Program-made: the position numbers and the translations under genes
Part shown: piece after piece, positions 1 to 6,076 of the stretch
Position numbering within the stretch: the first letter of the stretch is position 1
Layout of the letters: each line of letters starts with the position of its first letter
Assembly (NCBI GenBank): GCA_002350705.1
Contig: DEFH01000056.1
Span: 1 to 7,624, forward strand
DNA: 7,624 bases
From: Ruminococcaceae bacterium UBA2857
Lineage (GTDB): Bacteria > Bacillota > Clostridia > Oscillospirales > Acutalibacteraceae
Reading direction: 5' to 3'
The notes under the pieces: generated by a model
What the model saw: only the letters and a program-made list of their open reading frames with translations
Databases searched by the model: none
Told to the model about the DNA's origin: nothing

Positions 1-485
1 TCTCTTGTCACGCTGTCATTTACCACCACTCCGGCAAGCTGAAATCCGAATGGGTTTTTATTCAGTATTTCATCATCGACCGCCATCTGAAAAGCAGGAC
101 GCAGCACACCATGAACAGTCTTAACGGTGCTGTATCCTTTTCCAGAATCCTGTAATCTGATAAGGAACAGCTTTGCATCAGATGTTTTGATGTGTCCAAT
201 TTTCTTTTCGGCAAAGTCCTCCTGATTCAGAAGATTCCGCACAAAGTTGTAATTTGCTCTTGTGCTGGGCTTTACACCTGTTTTTGTTGAAAGATAACGC
301 TCCACAAGCTCTATGACCGTCATGCTTTGCCTTGTAGGATCCATCTGAGCATCAAGGTCGTAGCCTATCTGCTTTTCAAGCTCCCTAAGAGAAAGACACG
401 GCTTTTTTCCTGCCGGGAGCCTGTCTGTCGGCTCCAGTTTCCAGCTATAAACGAATTTTGCCTTGCCGTTCACATAATATTTTCC
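1..485 (-). pseudogene. 5'-truncated Tn916-type integrase (tyrosine recombinase), continues past left edge
   Basis: The minus strand is open from 485 to the window edge (161 codons), after an in-frame TAA at 486-488. The translation carries the segment FVYSWKLEPTDRLPAGKK, which matches by memory the N-terminal DNA-binding domain of the Tn916 integrase (FVYSWKL.ATDRVPAGK). A SAM-like core-binding region follows, ending in NPFGFQLAGVV, which matches NPFDFQL of Tn916 Int. The catalytic domain with its R-H-R-Y residues would lie left of base 1 and cannot be judged. About the first 25 residues of a normal integrase are missing. Upstream of about 478 the sequence becomes a phage-like reading frame, so no proper start or ribosome site remains; the GTG at 473-471 is only a theoretical start. 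The family call is strong. Whether the gene is dead is inferred from the lost N-terminus. Confidence 0.82.
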
Positions 486-547
486 TTATATTTTTCGACC
501 TTGCCTGTATGGACATCAGTCAGTTCTATTTCAGTTATTCCTTTCAA
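470..547 (-). pseudogene. Start of a probable prophage structural gene, cut after about 25 codons
   Basis: A TTG codon at 547-545 lies 9 nt after a good ribosome site (GAGGGG, plus-strand positions 557-562) on the minus strand. The frame encodes (M)KGITEIELTDVHTGKVEKY, then KENIM, and ends at TGA 472-470. The pattern 'ELTDVHTGKVE...N.M' resembles the N-terminus of a small protein found in prophage structural modules of gut Clostridia. This is recalled family knowledge, not a search. The match stops where the integrase frame begins (about 474-480), so this is a fragment joined to the integrase, and the stop codon is probably accidental. Confidence 0.45.
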
Positions 548-560
548 TGGTTATCACCCC

Positions 561-686
561 TCAATTCAGATAGTGTACTGTGATACGGTTTACAAAGCCG
601 CCTTCTCTTAATGCAAATCGTATTTTATACTGTCTGTCCGCTGCCACTTCATTCCACGCATCAGTACCGACTGCCTTTACTGATTC
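561..686 (-). pseudogene. C-terminal end of a probable prophage gene
   Basis: The minus strand encodes 41 residues, including VGTDAWNEVAADRQYKIRF and ending GFVNRITVHYLN, before TGA 563-561. The stop overlaps the GAGGGG ribosome site of the next phage-like fragment, the tight coupling expected inside a phage operon. The frame stays open further upstream to 872, but from about 684 it is only the antisense of an hsdR fragment, so the real gene is cut there. I do not recognise the exact family; a tail or baseplate-type protein is a guess from its neighbour. Confidence 0.4.
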
Positions 687-803
687 ACGATGGTCTTTTA
701 CGTTCACGGCTTGCAGGAGGCACTTGACAGCCCGACTATCGTTGTGCTGACCGACCGCAACAACCTTGACGATCAGCTTTTCGGACAGTTTGCAAAGTGT
801 AAG
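684..803 (+). pseudogene. hsdR: Internal fragment of type I restriction enzyme R subunit (HsdR)
   Basis: On the plus strand the frame reads FTMVFYVHGLQEALDSPTIV, then VLTDRNNLDDQLFGQFAKC. In HsdR proteins the helicase Walker A motif (GSGKS) is followed by 'FTMVFY' and then '[21 protein letters not shown]', the region after motif I of the SF2 translocase. Here a TGA (681-683) sits immediately before FTMVFY, where Walker A should be, and the match fades after about 803. Only about 40 of roughly 1000 residues remain. It is a recombination relic with no function. The frame runs on to a TAA at 897-899, but that tail (ending STPDDPPG) is not recognised. Confidence 0.7.
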
Positions 804-954
804 AATGATATAATGGCAAATAATGCAGACCCGGAAGCACTTTATTTTCTTATTCTCACACTGCCGATACAAAGCACTCCGGATGATCCTCCGGGGTAAT
901 CATGAACTGGCATGTATATCGTTTATCTTCGCCTATTCATTAAAATAGCCATTC

Positions 955-982
955 ATTGACCTGAGATGCGTCAATATTTTTT
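955..982 (+). terminator. Weak terminator-like hairpin
   Basis: ATTGAC (955-960) pairs with GTCAAT (970-975) around a 9-nt loop, and a T run follows at 977-982. The stem is only 6 bp with two GC pairs, so termination would be weak. It would stop plus-strand transcripts leaving the scar region before they reach the operon promoter. Confidence 0.3.
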
Positions 983-1023
983 AAACCTATGAGTGTTACC
1001 AATGTGAAATACTTGTAGGTTTA
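982..1023. repeat. Interrupted inverted repeat upstream of the operon promoter
   Basis: TAAACCTA (982-989) and TAGGTTTA (1016-1023) are perfect 8-bp inverted arms. After a 2x2 mismatch the symmetry resumes as AGTGTT (992-997) against AATACT (1008-1013, one G-T pair). It ends 28 bp before the -35 box, so it is not in the operon transcript. It could be a binding site for a second regulator or the end of an older transcript. Confidence 0.4.
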
Positions 1024-1051
1024 TTAATTTAAAATTTCACAAAAAAATATA

Positions 1052-1080
1052 TTGACATTGTGTCAGAATATATGTATAAT
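1052..1080 (+). promoter_or_regulatory. Consensus sigma-A promoter of the redox operon
   Basis: TTGACA at 1052-1057 and TATAAT at 1075-1080 are exact consensus boxes with the ideal 17-bp spacer. Transcription should start near 1087. Such a strong promoter fits a gene set held off by a repressor and switched on by an inducer. No other comparable promoter is seen before the downstream genes, so the whole operon probably depends on it. Confidence 0.88.
1053..1065. promoter_or_regulatory. Operator 1 (TGACA-N3-TGTCA) overlapping the -35 box
   Basis: TGACA (1053-1057), spacer TTG, TGTCA (1061-1065) form a perfect palindrome that includes five bases of the -35 box. Repressor bound here would block RNA polymerase. 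The similarity to operator 2 continues as GAATA on the 3' side (1066-1070). Confidence 0.75.
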
Positions 1081-1088
1081 AAGTTTAA

Positions 1089-1101
1089 TGACACGATGTC
1101 A
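1089..1101. promoter_or_regulatory. Operator 2 (TGACA-N3-TGTCA) just after the start site
   Basis: TGACA (1089-1093), spacer CGA, TGTCA (1097-1101) repeat the palindrome of operator 1 exactly 36 bp downstream, also followed by GAATA. It lies just after the expected transcription start, between promoter and tetR start. The pair is the expected layout for autorepression by the adjacent TetR protein. Confidence 0.75.
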
Positions 1102-1128
1102 GAATAAATAACAGAAAGGAAAGAAACT

Positions 1129-1755
1129 ATGCCAAAGGGATCACCGGAGCTGACAGCAGCAAGAAAAAAAGAAATCATAAATGCTTGTGAACAGCTTTAT
1201 CAAACTATGAATTTTAAGGAAATAACCCTGAAAGAGATCGGCGCGGTAACATCATTCACACGCACATCTATATATAACTACTTTCAGACGAAAGAGGAAA
1301 TTTTCCTTGCACTGTTTGAACGTGAATATGAGCGATGGAATGAAAGCCTTGCGGTAATCCTTGAAAGCAATGATAGTCTGACAAGGAGAGAATTAGCCGA
1401 AAAAATAGCGGAGTCACTCAGTGAGCGTGTGCAGCTTCTCAAGCTTCTTTCCACAAACCATTTCGATATGGAGGCAAACAGCCGTCAGAAGCTTTTAGTA
1501 TCATTTAAAAGATCATATGGTGCTTCAATGGGAAGTATTTGCCGGCTTTTAGATAAATTTGTGCCGGAAATGACCGTGACACAGAAGCAGGATTTCATTT
1601 ATCGCTTTTTCCCGTTTATGTTTGGCATTTATCCCTACACCTATGTGACGGATAAGCAGAGGACTGCCATGGAAGAAGCAGGTGTAGATTATGTCTATCA
1701 ATCCGTATATGAGCTGACCCTGAATTGTATTCTTGGCCTGCTTGGTGCGGAATAA
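1129..1755 (+). CDS. TetR/AcrR-family repressor, probable local regulator
   Basis: A 208-residue protein of normal TetR size. Residues about 12-60 form the DNA-binding domain: helix 1 with RKKEIINACEQLY, then ITLKEIGAVTSFTRTSIYNY, the helix-turn-helix ending in the typical 'T..IYNYF.TKEEIF' signature (residues 46-59). The C-terminal part (60-208) is all-helical and variable, as expected for ligand binding and dimerisation, so the inducer cannot be read from it. The start at 1129 has an AGGAAAG ribosome site. It is the first gene after the operator-flanked promoter and should repress itself and the downstream enzymes. The inducer is inferred to be a substrate of those enzymes. Confidence 0.88.
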   Translation: MPKGSPELTAARKKEIINACEQLYQTMNFKEITLKEIGAVTSFTRTSIYNYFQTKEEIFLALFEREYERWNESLAVILESNDSLTRRELAEKIAESLSERVQLLKLLSTNHFDMEANSRQKLLVSFKRSYGASMGSICRLLDKFVPEMTVTQKQDFIYRFFPFMFGIYPYTYVTDKQRTAMEEAGVDYVYQSVYELTLNCILGLLGAE

Positions 1756-1787
1756 AATAAAAATATACTATAAAGGAGATCAGAACA

Positions 1788-2723
1788 ATGAAAGCTTTAC
1801 CGAAAATCGCACTTGGAGCATGGGCATGGGGAAATGACGGGACCTTCGGAAACAATTTTACTGCGGATTCTCTCCGCCCGATTTTTGACACGGCGATGAA
1901 GAACGGACTTAACCTGTGGGATACAGCCTATGTTTACGGCATGGGAACATCTGAAACGGTTTTAGCCGGCTTCATCAGGGATATTCCGAGAGAGTCTGTG
2001 ATTGTGTCAGATAAGTTTACGCCCCAGTGTGCAGATGCGTCCTCGCCCACAGCAATGAAGGATATGATCGAAATGCAGCTTGATCTTATGGAGCTTGACC
2101 GCTTTGATATTTACTGGATACACAATGTCTGGAATGCTCCGAACTGGACAGAGGAGCTGGCAAAGTATTTTGAGGGCAAGGATGATGTGCCGCTTCTTGG
2201 AGTATCAAATCATAACCTTGCAGAAATAAAGCAGGCTGATGAAATCCTGAAAGCACATGGCTTGAAATTGTCTGCCGTTCAGAACCATTACAGCCTTATC
2301 AACCGTTCCTCTGAGGATTCCGGCATTCTTGAATACTGTAAGGAAAACGACATTTATTTCTTTGCTTATATGGTACTTGAGCAGGGAGCACTATCAGGCA
2401 AATATGATACTGCTCATCCTATGCCGGAGGGGTCAGCAAGAGCGCAGACTTATAATCCTGTTCTTGATAAGCTGGAGATACTGAATGCCGAATTAAAGAA
2501 ACTGGCAGAGAAATACAATGTAGGCACAGCACAAATCCCTGTTGCCTGGGCTATTGCTAAGGGAACTCTGCCGATCATCGGTGTAACAAAGGAAAATCAG
2601 GTAGAGGATGCCGTCAAAGCCTGCAATGTAGCTCTGACAGCAGATGAGGTCACAGAGCTTGAAAAGGTTGCCGACAGTCTGGAACTGAATGTTATCCGTA
2701 TGTGGGAAAAGGAGATGAAATGA
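1788..2723 (+). CDS. Aldo/keto reductase
   Basis: A 311-residue cytoplasmic NAD(P)H-dependent oxidoreductase of the AKR (TIM-barrel) family. The complete catalytic tetrad is visible: D45 and Y50 in 'LWDTAYVYG', K76 in 'VSDKF', H112 in 'YWIHN'. Cofactor-loop motifs are 'GVSNHN', 'AYMVLEQGALSGKY' and the C-terminal 'IIGVTKENQVEDA'. Members reduce aldehydes and ketones, including alpha-dicarbonyls and quinone-like carbonyls; this substrate is not known. An AAGGAG ribosome site (1773-1778) lies 9 nt before the ATG, 32 nt after the tetR stop. Being next to the repressor, it is probably a core enzyme of the response. Confidence 0.9.
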   Translation: MKALPKIALGAWAWGNDGTFGNNFTADSLRPIFDTAMKNGLNLWDTAYVYGMGTSETVLAGFIRDIPRESVIVSDKFTPQCADASSPTAMKDMIEMQLDLMELDRFDIYWIHNVWNAPNWTEELAKYFEGKDDVPLLGVSNHNLAEIKQADEILKAHGLKLSAVQNHYSLINRSSEDSGILEYCKENDIYFFAYMVLEQGALSGKYDTAHPMPEGSARAQTYNPVLDKLEILNAELKKLAEKYNVGTAQIPVAWAIAKGTLPIIGVTKENQVEDAVKACNVALTADEVTELEKVADSLELNVIRMWEKEMK

Positions 2724-2724
2724 T

Positions 2725-3264
2725 ATGAAAAAGAATATCGGAGCAAAACTTGCCTTATATCCCTGTCCTATAATTGTTGTCGGTGCTATGGTGGATGATA
2801 AGCCAACATGGACTTTGGTTGCACATGCCGGAACAGTTGCACACAGTCATCTAATGGTTTCACTTGTACACGCTCATTATATCAACAAAGGCATTCTTGA
2901 AAACAAGATGCTTTCGGTAAATATTGTAGATGAGTCATGGCTTAAGGAAGCAGACCGCATGGGTGTGATAAGCGGCAACAAAGAAGATAAATCAAATGCT
3001 TTTGAATATACGATCGGTGAAAACGGCGCTCCTCTTATCAACGCAGCAAAGGTGTCCATTGAATGTGAAATGGATGGTAATTACGAATTAGAGAATTTTG
3101 ACAATTTTATCTGCAAGATTCTTGCAACATATGCAGATGAAAGTGTTTTGAATGAAAAGGGAAAGATCGACTATCATGTATTCAAACCGGTGCTGTTTGA
3201 GTTCCCGACTTATGAATATTTCGTAACAGGTAATAAGATCGGTAATTGTGCAAAGATGAACTGA
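2725..3264 (+). CDS. Flavin reductase-like, FMN-binding split-barrel protein
   Basis: A 179-residue protein resembling the flavin reductase domain family. The N-terminal part has the family layout 'YPCPIIVVGA..DDKPTW' (residues 12-29), then a loop 'HAGTVAHSHLMVSL' (34-47) where flavin and substrate usually meet, and 'KMLSVNIV' later. Such proteins bind FMN and use NAD(P)H to reduce flavin or act as flavin oxidoreductases. The ATG lies 1 nt after the reductase stop, with AGGAG just inside the end of that gene, so translation is probably coupled. The protein ends in a cysteine-containing tail (NKIGNCAKMN). Its partner may be the flavodoxin encoded next. The family call is good; the reaction is unknown. 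Confidence 0.75.
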   Translation: MKKNIGAKLALYPCPIIVVGAMVDDKPTWTLVAHAGTVAHSHLMVSLVHAHYINKGILENKMLSVNIVDESWLKEADRMGVISGNKEDKSNAFEYTIGENGAPLINAAKVSIECEMDGNYELENFDNFICKILATYADESVLNEKGKIDYHVFKPVLFEFPTYEYFVTGNKIGNCAKMN

Positions 3265-3271
3265 CAAATAA

Positions 3272-3310
3272 ACGGATAGGTCTGTGGCTGCAATACCATA
3301 GACTATCCGT
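3272..3310 (+). repeat. Strong intra-operon hairpin without a T tract
   Basis: ACGGATAG (3272-3279) begins one arm, which continues to 3287; the other arm, 3296-3310, starts with CCATAGAC. They form about 15 base pairs with one bulged G and one G-T pair, around the 8-nt loop 3288-3295. No U run follows, so it is not a standard terminator. It may act as an mRNA stability or processing element, or a regulatory structure, between the flavin reductase and flavodoxin genes. Confidence 0.7.
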
Positions 3311-3345
3311 GCTGTCATCATAGATCGGAAAGGATGTGCAGTAAA

Positions 3346-3831
3346 ATGAAACCAAAAATTTTAGTAGCTTATTTTTCAGCAAGCGGAGTTACAAAGAAAG
3401 TGGGCGATGAGATCGCTCGCATCTCAGGCGGAGATGTCTTTGAGATCGTACCGAAGGATATCTATACTTCCGCAGATCTTAACTGGATGAACAAACGAAG
3501 CCGCAGCACTCTGGAGATGAATGACCCATCCTCCAGACCTGAAATTGCAGGAATGGTTGCTGATATGGCTTCTTATGATATAGTCATAGTGGGTTTTCCG
3601 ATATGGTGGGGAGTTGCACCCAGAATTATTGAAACCTTCCTGGAAAGCTATGATTTCAGCGGAAAAACGATCATTCCTTTCTGTACCTCCGGCGGCAGCG
3701 GTGTTGGCAGAAGCGACACAGCACTGCATAAGAATGTCAGCGGTGAAGTGAAATGGGCAAAAGGTAAGCAGATCAACCGACCGAAAGAAACCGAGATCAA
3801 AAAGTGGCTGAGTGAGGTACTTGGAGGCTGA
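3346..3831 (+). CDS. Cytoplasmic flavodoxin (flavodoxin_4-like)
   Basis: A 161-residue FMN-binding flavodoxin-fold protein. The phosphate loop is 'YFSASGVTKK' (residues 9-18), the second FMN loop region 'VGFPIWWGVAPRI' (82-94), and the third 'FCTSGGSGVG' (112-121); all three are intact. An ATG at 3334 is in frame but overlaps the AAAGGA ribosome site (3329-3334), which is 11 nt before the ATG at 3346; the latter begins MKPKILVAYFS, right at the first beta strand, so I chose it. Small flavodoxins carry electrons or act as quinone/nitro reductases. It is a clear paralogue of the lipoprotein flavodoxin at the end of the operon. Confidence 0.87.
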   Translation: MKPKILVAYFSASGVTKKVGDEIARISGGDVFEIVPKDIYTSADLNWMNKRSRSTLEMNDPSSRPEIAGMVADMASYDIVIVGFPIWWGVAPRIIETFLESYDFSGKTIIPFCTSGGSGVGRSDTALHKNVSGEVKWAKGKQINRPKETEIKKWLSEVLGG

Positions 3832-3842
3832 TGATATAAATA

Positions 3843-4961
3843 ATGAAAATTAAAGAAAAAAAGGTAGAACTAATTGAACTTTTCTATGATCTGATCTATG
3901 TATATGCTATATCAAGGCTGACATTATTGATTGAGGAGCCGGAGGACGGTATTATTCCTTTGTCAGGGTTTGCTCAGTATATCGTGGTCTGTTTTGTAAT
4001 CCTTCAGGCATGGCTTTATTTAACGAACTATGTTAACCGCTACGGTAAATGGAAATGGTACGAATACGGGCTGACGGCTGTTAACATGACTGCAGCAGTC
4101 TATATGGCAAATACGATCTCCTCCGAGTGGAGCGAAATGTCGCTGACCTTCAATCTGGCAATGCTTGTTATGCTGCTTTGTGTGGGGGGAATGTATCTTA
4201 TACAAACGATACTAAAACAGCAGGATACGGGTGCGGCAAAAAATTCACTGGTTATTTTAAGCGTAGACTGTGCTTTATACCTGACGGCATTTTTAGCATC
4301 GCTTTGTCATTTGGAGCAGGCCGTTATATGGTTGGATGTAGCAGCTGTTCTTGTGGGAGCCTTTTTACCTTTCATTATACGAGGTAAATTCGATATCAGC
4401 ATCATCAGTTTCCCTCATCTTGCTGAGCGTTTTGAACTTATTACGATCATTACCTTCGGCGAGGGTGTGGTCGGAATGACCGATTTCTTTGATGTAAGAA
4501 GCTTTTCTCTTCGTCCTATCCTTGTATTTGCTGTTATACTTACTTTATTTGGCTGTTATGTAACGCAAATACACTATCTATGCAATCACCACAGAACGAA
4601 CAGAGCTTTAAGGTTAATGTTCAGCCATTACTTTGTTGTAATCGCAGTTAATCTTGTAACTATAGCATTTAAGTTTCTTGATAACCCTGAAGCAGACAGA
4701 TTCTTTACGGCAATACTTATGACGGCAGCACTTGTGTTGTTTTTCATATCTATATTTGCTGACAGTATTTATTATCATGACGGATTATCGTTCAGGATAA
4801 AGGATGCAGGAATATCTGCTGCATTTACAGCGGCCGGTGGAGCAGCAATGATCATAGGGTGCAATAATGTATTTATTTTCTTGACCGGAACGCTGACGAC
4901 AGTATCGGGAAATTTCCTTATGCTGATCCTTAAATATAGGAACGAGGTAAAAAAATCATGA
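3843..4961 (+). CDS. LtrA-family (low temperature requirement) membrane protein
   Basis: A 372-residue integral membrane protein with about ten to twelve hydrophobic helices over its whole length. Two family hallmarks are visible: the N-terminal 'VELIELFYDLIYVYAIS' (residues 8-24), and 'HLAERFELITIITFGEG' (192-208), corresponding to the family's 'H..ER...I..LGE'. The molecular function of LtrA proteins is not established; they were named from a Listeria cold-growth mutant. No good ribosome site is at usual distance (GGAGG is 15 nt upstream, at the end of the flavodoxin gene), so translation probably depends on coupling to the upstream gene. Its stop overlaps the next start (ATGA). In this operon it may be a membrane redox or transport partner, which is a guess. 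Confidence 0.83.
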   Translation: MKIKEKKVELIELFYDLIYVYAISRLTLLIEEPEDGIIPLSGFAQYIVVCFVILQAWLYLTNYVNRYGKWKWYEYGLTAVNMTAAVYMANTISSEWSEMSLTFNLAMLVMLLCVGGMYLIQTILKQQDTGAAKNSLVILSVDCALYLTAFLASLCHLEQAVIWLDVAAVLVGAFLPFIIRGKFDISIISFPHLAERFELITIITFGEGVVGMTDFFDVRSFSLRPILVFAVILTLFGCYVTQIHYLCNHHRTNRALRLMFSHYFVVIAVNLVTIAFKFLDNPEADRFFTAILMTAALVLFFISIFADSIYYHDGLSFRIKDAGISAAFTAAGGAAMIIGCNNVFIFLTGTLTTVSGNFLMLILKYRNEVKKS

Positions 4962-5302
4962 GCATTACAATGAATCTGTATTATACAGGAAAGAATGGCA
5001 ATGCAAGAAAGTTTGCTGAAGAAATGGAAAACTCAGGCACTGCCGATGCTATCCGCAGGGAGGATGGTAACCTGCAGTACGAGTATTTCATTTCAATGGC
5101 TGATCCCGAAACGGTTATTCTTATCGACAGCTGGAAGGATCAGCAAGCACTGGATATACATCATGCTTCAGAAATGATGGGAATGATAGCTGCACTAAGA
5201 CAAAAATATGATCTTACAATGAAAGCAGAACGGTATCTGTCAGATGAGGGCGCAGTACCGGATTCTGACAAAAAATATATCAGAGAACAGGAGGAAAATT
5301 AA
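4958..5302 (+). CDS. ABM-domain protein, probable quinol monooxygenase type
   Basis: A 114-residue protein resembling the antibiotic biosynthesis monooxygenase (ABM) fold, a small ferredoxin-like dimer. Diagnostic features are an N-terminal strand 'MNLYYTGKNG', a helix with 'KFAEEMENSG', the strand 'LQYEYFISMADPETVILIDSW' (residues 39-59), and 'ALDIHHASE' with H68, the position often seen as 'H..s' in YgiN-like proteins. Members oxidise quinols or aromatic substrates without a cofactor, or serve as stress proteins. The ATG overlaps the stop of the LtrA gene by 4 nt (ATGA), so the two are translationally coupled. The C-terminal 25 residues are charged and outside the core fold. Confidence 0.78.
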   Translation: MSITMNLYYTGKNGNARKFAEEMENSGTADAIRREDGNLQYEYFISMADPETVILIDSWKDQQALDIHHASEMMGMIAALRQKYDLTMKAERYLSDEGAVPDSDKKYIREQEEN

Positions 5303-5303
5303 A

Positions 5304-6059
5304 ATGAGTGAGAAAATCGTACAGACAGCAGGACGTGAGCAGCTTGGTGACTTCTCCCCTATGTTTGCACACCTCAATGATGATGTGCTTTTCGGAGAGG
5401 TTTGGAACGAAGATACCATAAGCGTAAAGACAAAGTGTATCATTACCGTAGTTTCGCTGATGGCATCGGGTATCACAGATTCATCACTTGGATATCACCT
5501 GATGAATGCAAAGAAAAACGGAGTGACAAAGGAAGAAATAGCGGCGATCATCACCCATGCGACAATGTATGTAGGCTGGCCCAAGGGATGGGCTGTGTTC
5601 CGCATGGCTAAGGAGATCTGGAATGAATCAGAACCCGAGCTTACAGACAAGGACAAATATCAGAATACTATCTTCTTCCCTATCGGCGAGCCGAATCCCT
5701 ACGGTGATTATTTTGTCGGACAAAGCTATCTTGCTCCGCTTTCTATGGAGCAGGTGCCGATGTTCAATGTTACCTTTGAGCCGGGATGCAGAAATAACTG
5801 GCATATACACCATGCCACGAGCGGCGGCGGTCAGATACTGATCTGTGTCGGCGGAAGAGGTTACTATCAGGAATGGGGTAAGGACGCAGTAGAGATGACA
5901 CCCGGAACAGTTATCAATATTCCGGCAAATGTCAAGCACTGGCACGGTGCGGCGGCGGATTCATGGTTTTCTCATATTGCTGTGGAAGTGCCCGGAGAAG
6001 ATGGAAAAACAGAGTGGCTGGAGCCTGTATCTGATGAGGATTACTGCAAGCTGAAATAA
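5304..6059 (+). CDS. Carboxymuconolactone decarboxylase-cupin fusion protein
   Basis: A 251-residue two-domain protein. Residues about 15-105 resemble a carboxymuconolactone decarboxylase (CMD/AhpD-like) helical domain, with C45, H65, H85 and 'THATMYVGWPKG'; it lacks the CxxC of AhpD peroxidase partners. Residues about 145-235 are a cupin: motif 1 'PGCRNNWHIHHATSGGGQIL' gives H167, H169 and Q177 in place of the usual Glu; motif 2 'GTVINIPANVKHWHG' gives H212. A metal is likely. The start at 5304 follows AGGAGG and lies 1 nt after the upstream stop; an in-frame ATG at 5244 sits inside the ABM gene and lacks support. Such fusions occur beside reductases and flavodoxins in many Firmicutes; the substrate is unknown. 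Confidence 0.87.
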   Translation: MSEKIVQTAGREQLGDFSPMFAHLNDDVLFGEVWNEDTISVKTKCIITVVSLMASGITDSSLGYHLMNAKKNGVTKEEIAAIITHATMYVGWPKGWAVFRMAKEIWNESEPELTDKDKYQNTIFFPIGEPNPYGDYFVGQSYLAPLSMEQVPMFNVTFEPGCRNNWHIHHATSGGGQILICVGGRGYYQEWGKDAVEMTPGTVINIPANVKHWHGAAADSWFSHIAVEVPGEDGKTEWLEPVSDEDYCKLK

Positions 6060-6076
6060 TACCGGAGGTTTCTTGT

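Larger units (their letters stand above)
804..1050. other. Unassigned spacer between hsdR scar and the operon promoter
   Basis: No credible gene is seen here. The stretch holds three inverted repeats: an 8-bp stem at 876-897 (one G-T pair, loop 884-889, no T tract), a 6-bp stem at 955-975 followed by six T residues, and a longer interrupted palindrome at 982-1023. From about 905 onward the sequence becomes AT-rich, as expected for an upstream promoter region. Confidence 0.5.

Noticed and set aside
327..611. A 94-codon plus-strand open frame
   Set aside because: It is antisense to the integrase and phage-like fragments, whose translations match known families; it has no ribosome site.
690..899. 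A 69-codon plus-strand open frame starting at an internal ATG
   Set aside because: Its first part is the HsdR fragment, which already begins at 684 before this ATG; it has no ribosome site and is not an independent gene.
3334..3345. Earlier ATG for the cytoplasmic flavodoxin
   Set aside because: This ATG overlaps the only ribosome site; the ATG at 3346 sits 11 nt after it and matches the family N-terminus.
5244..5303. A 20-residue N-terminal extension of the CMD-cupin protein
   Set aside because: It overlaps the ABM gene in another frame, while the ATG at 5304 has an ideal AGGAGG site and starts where the domain begins.
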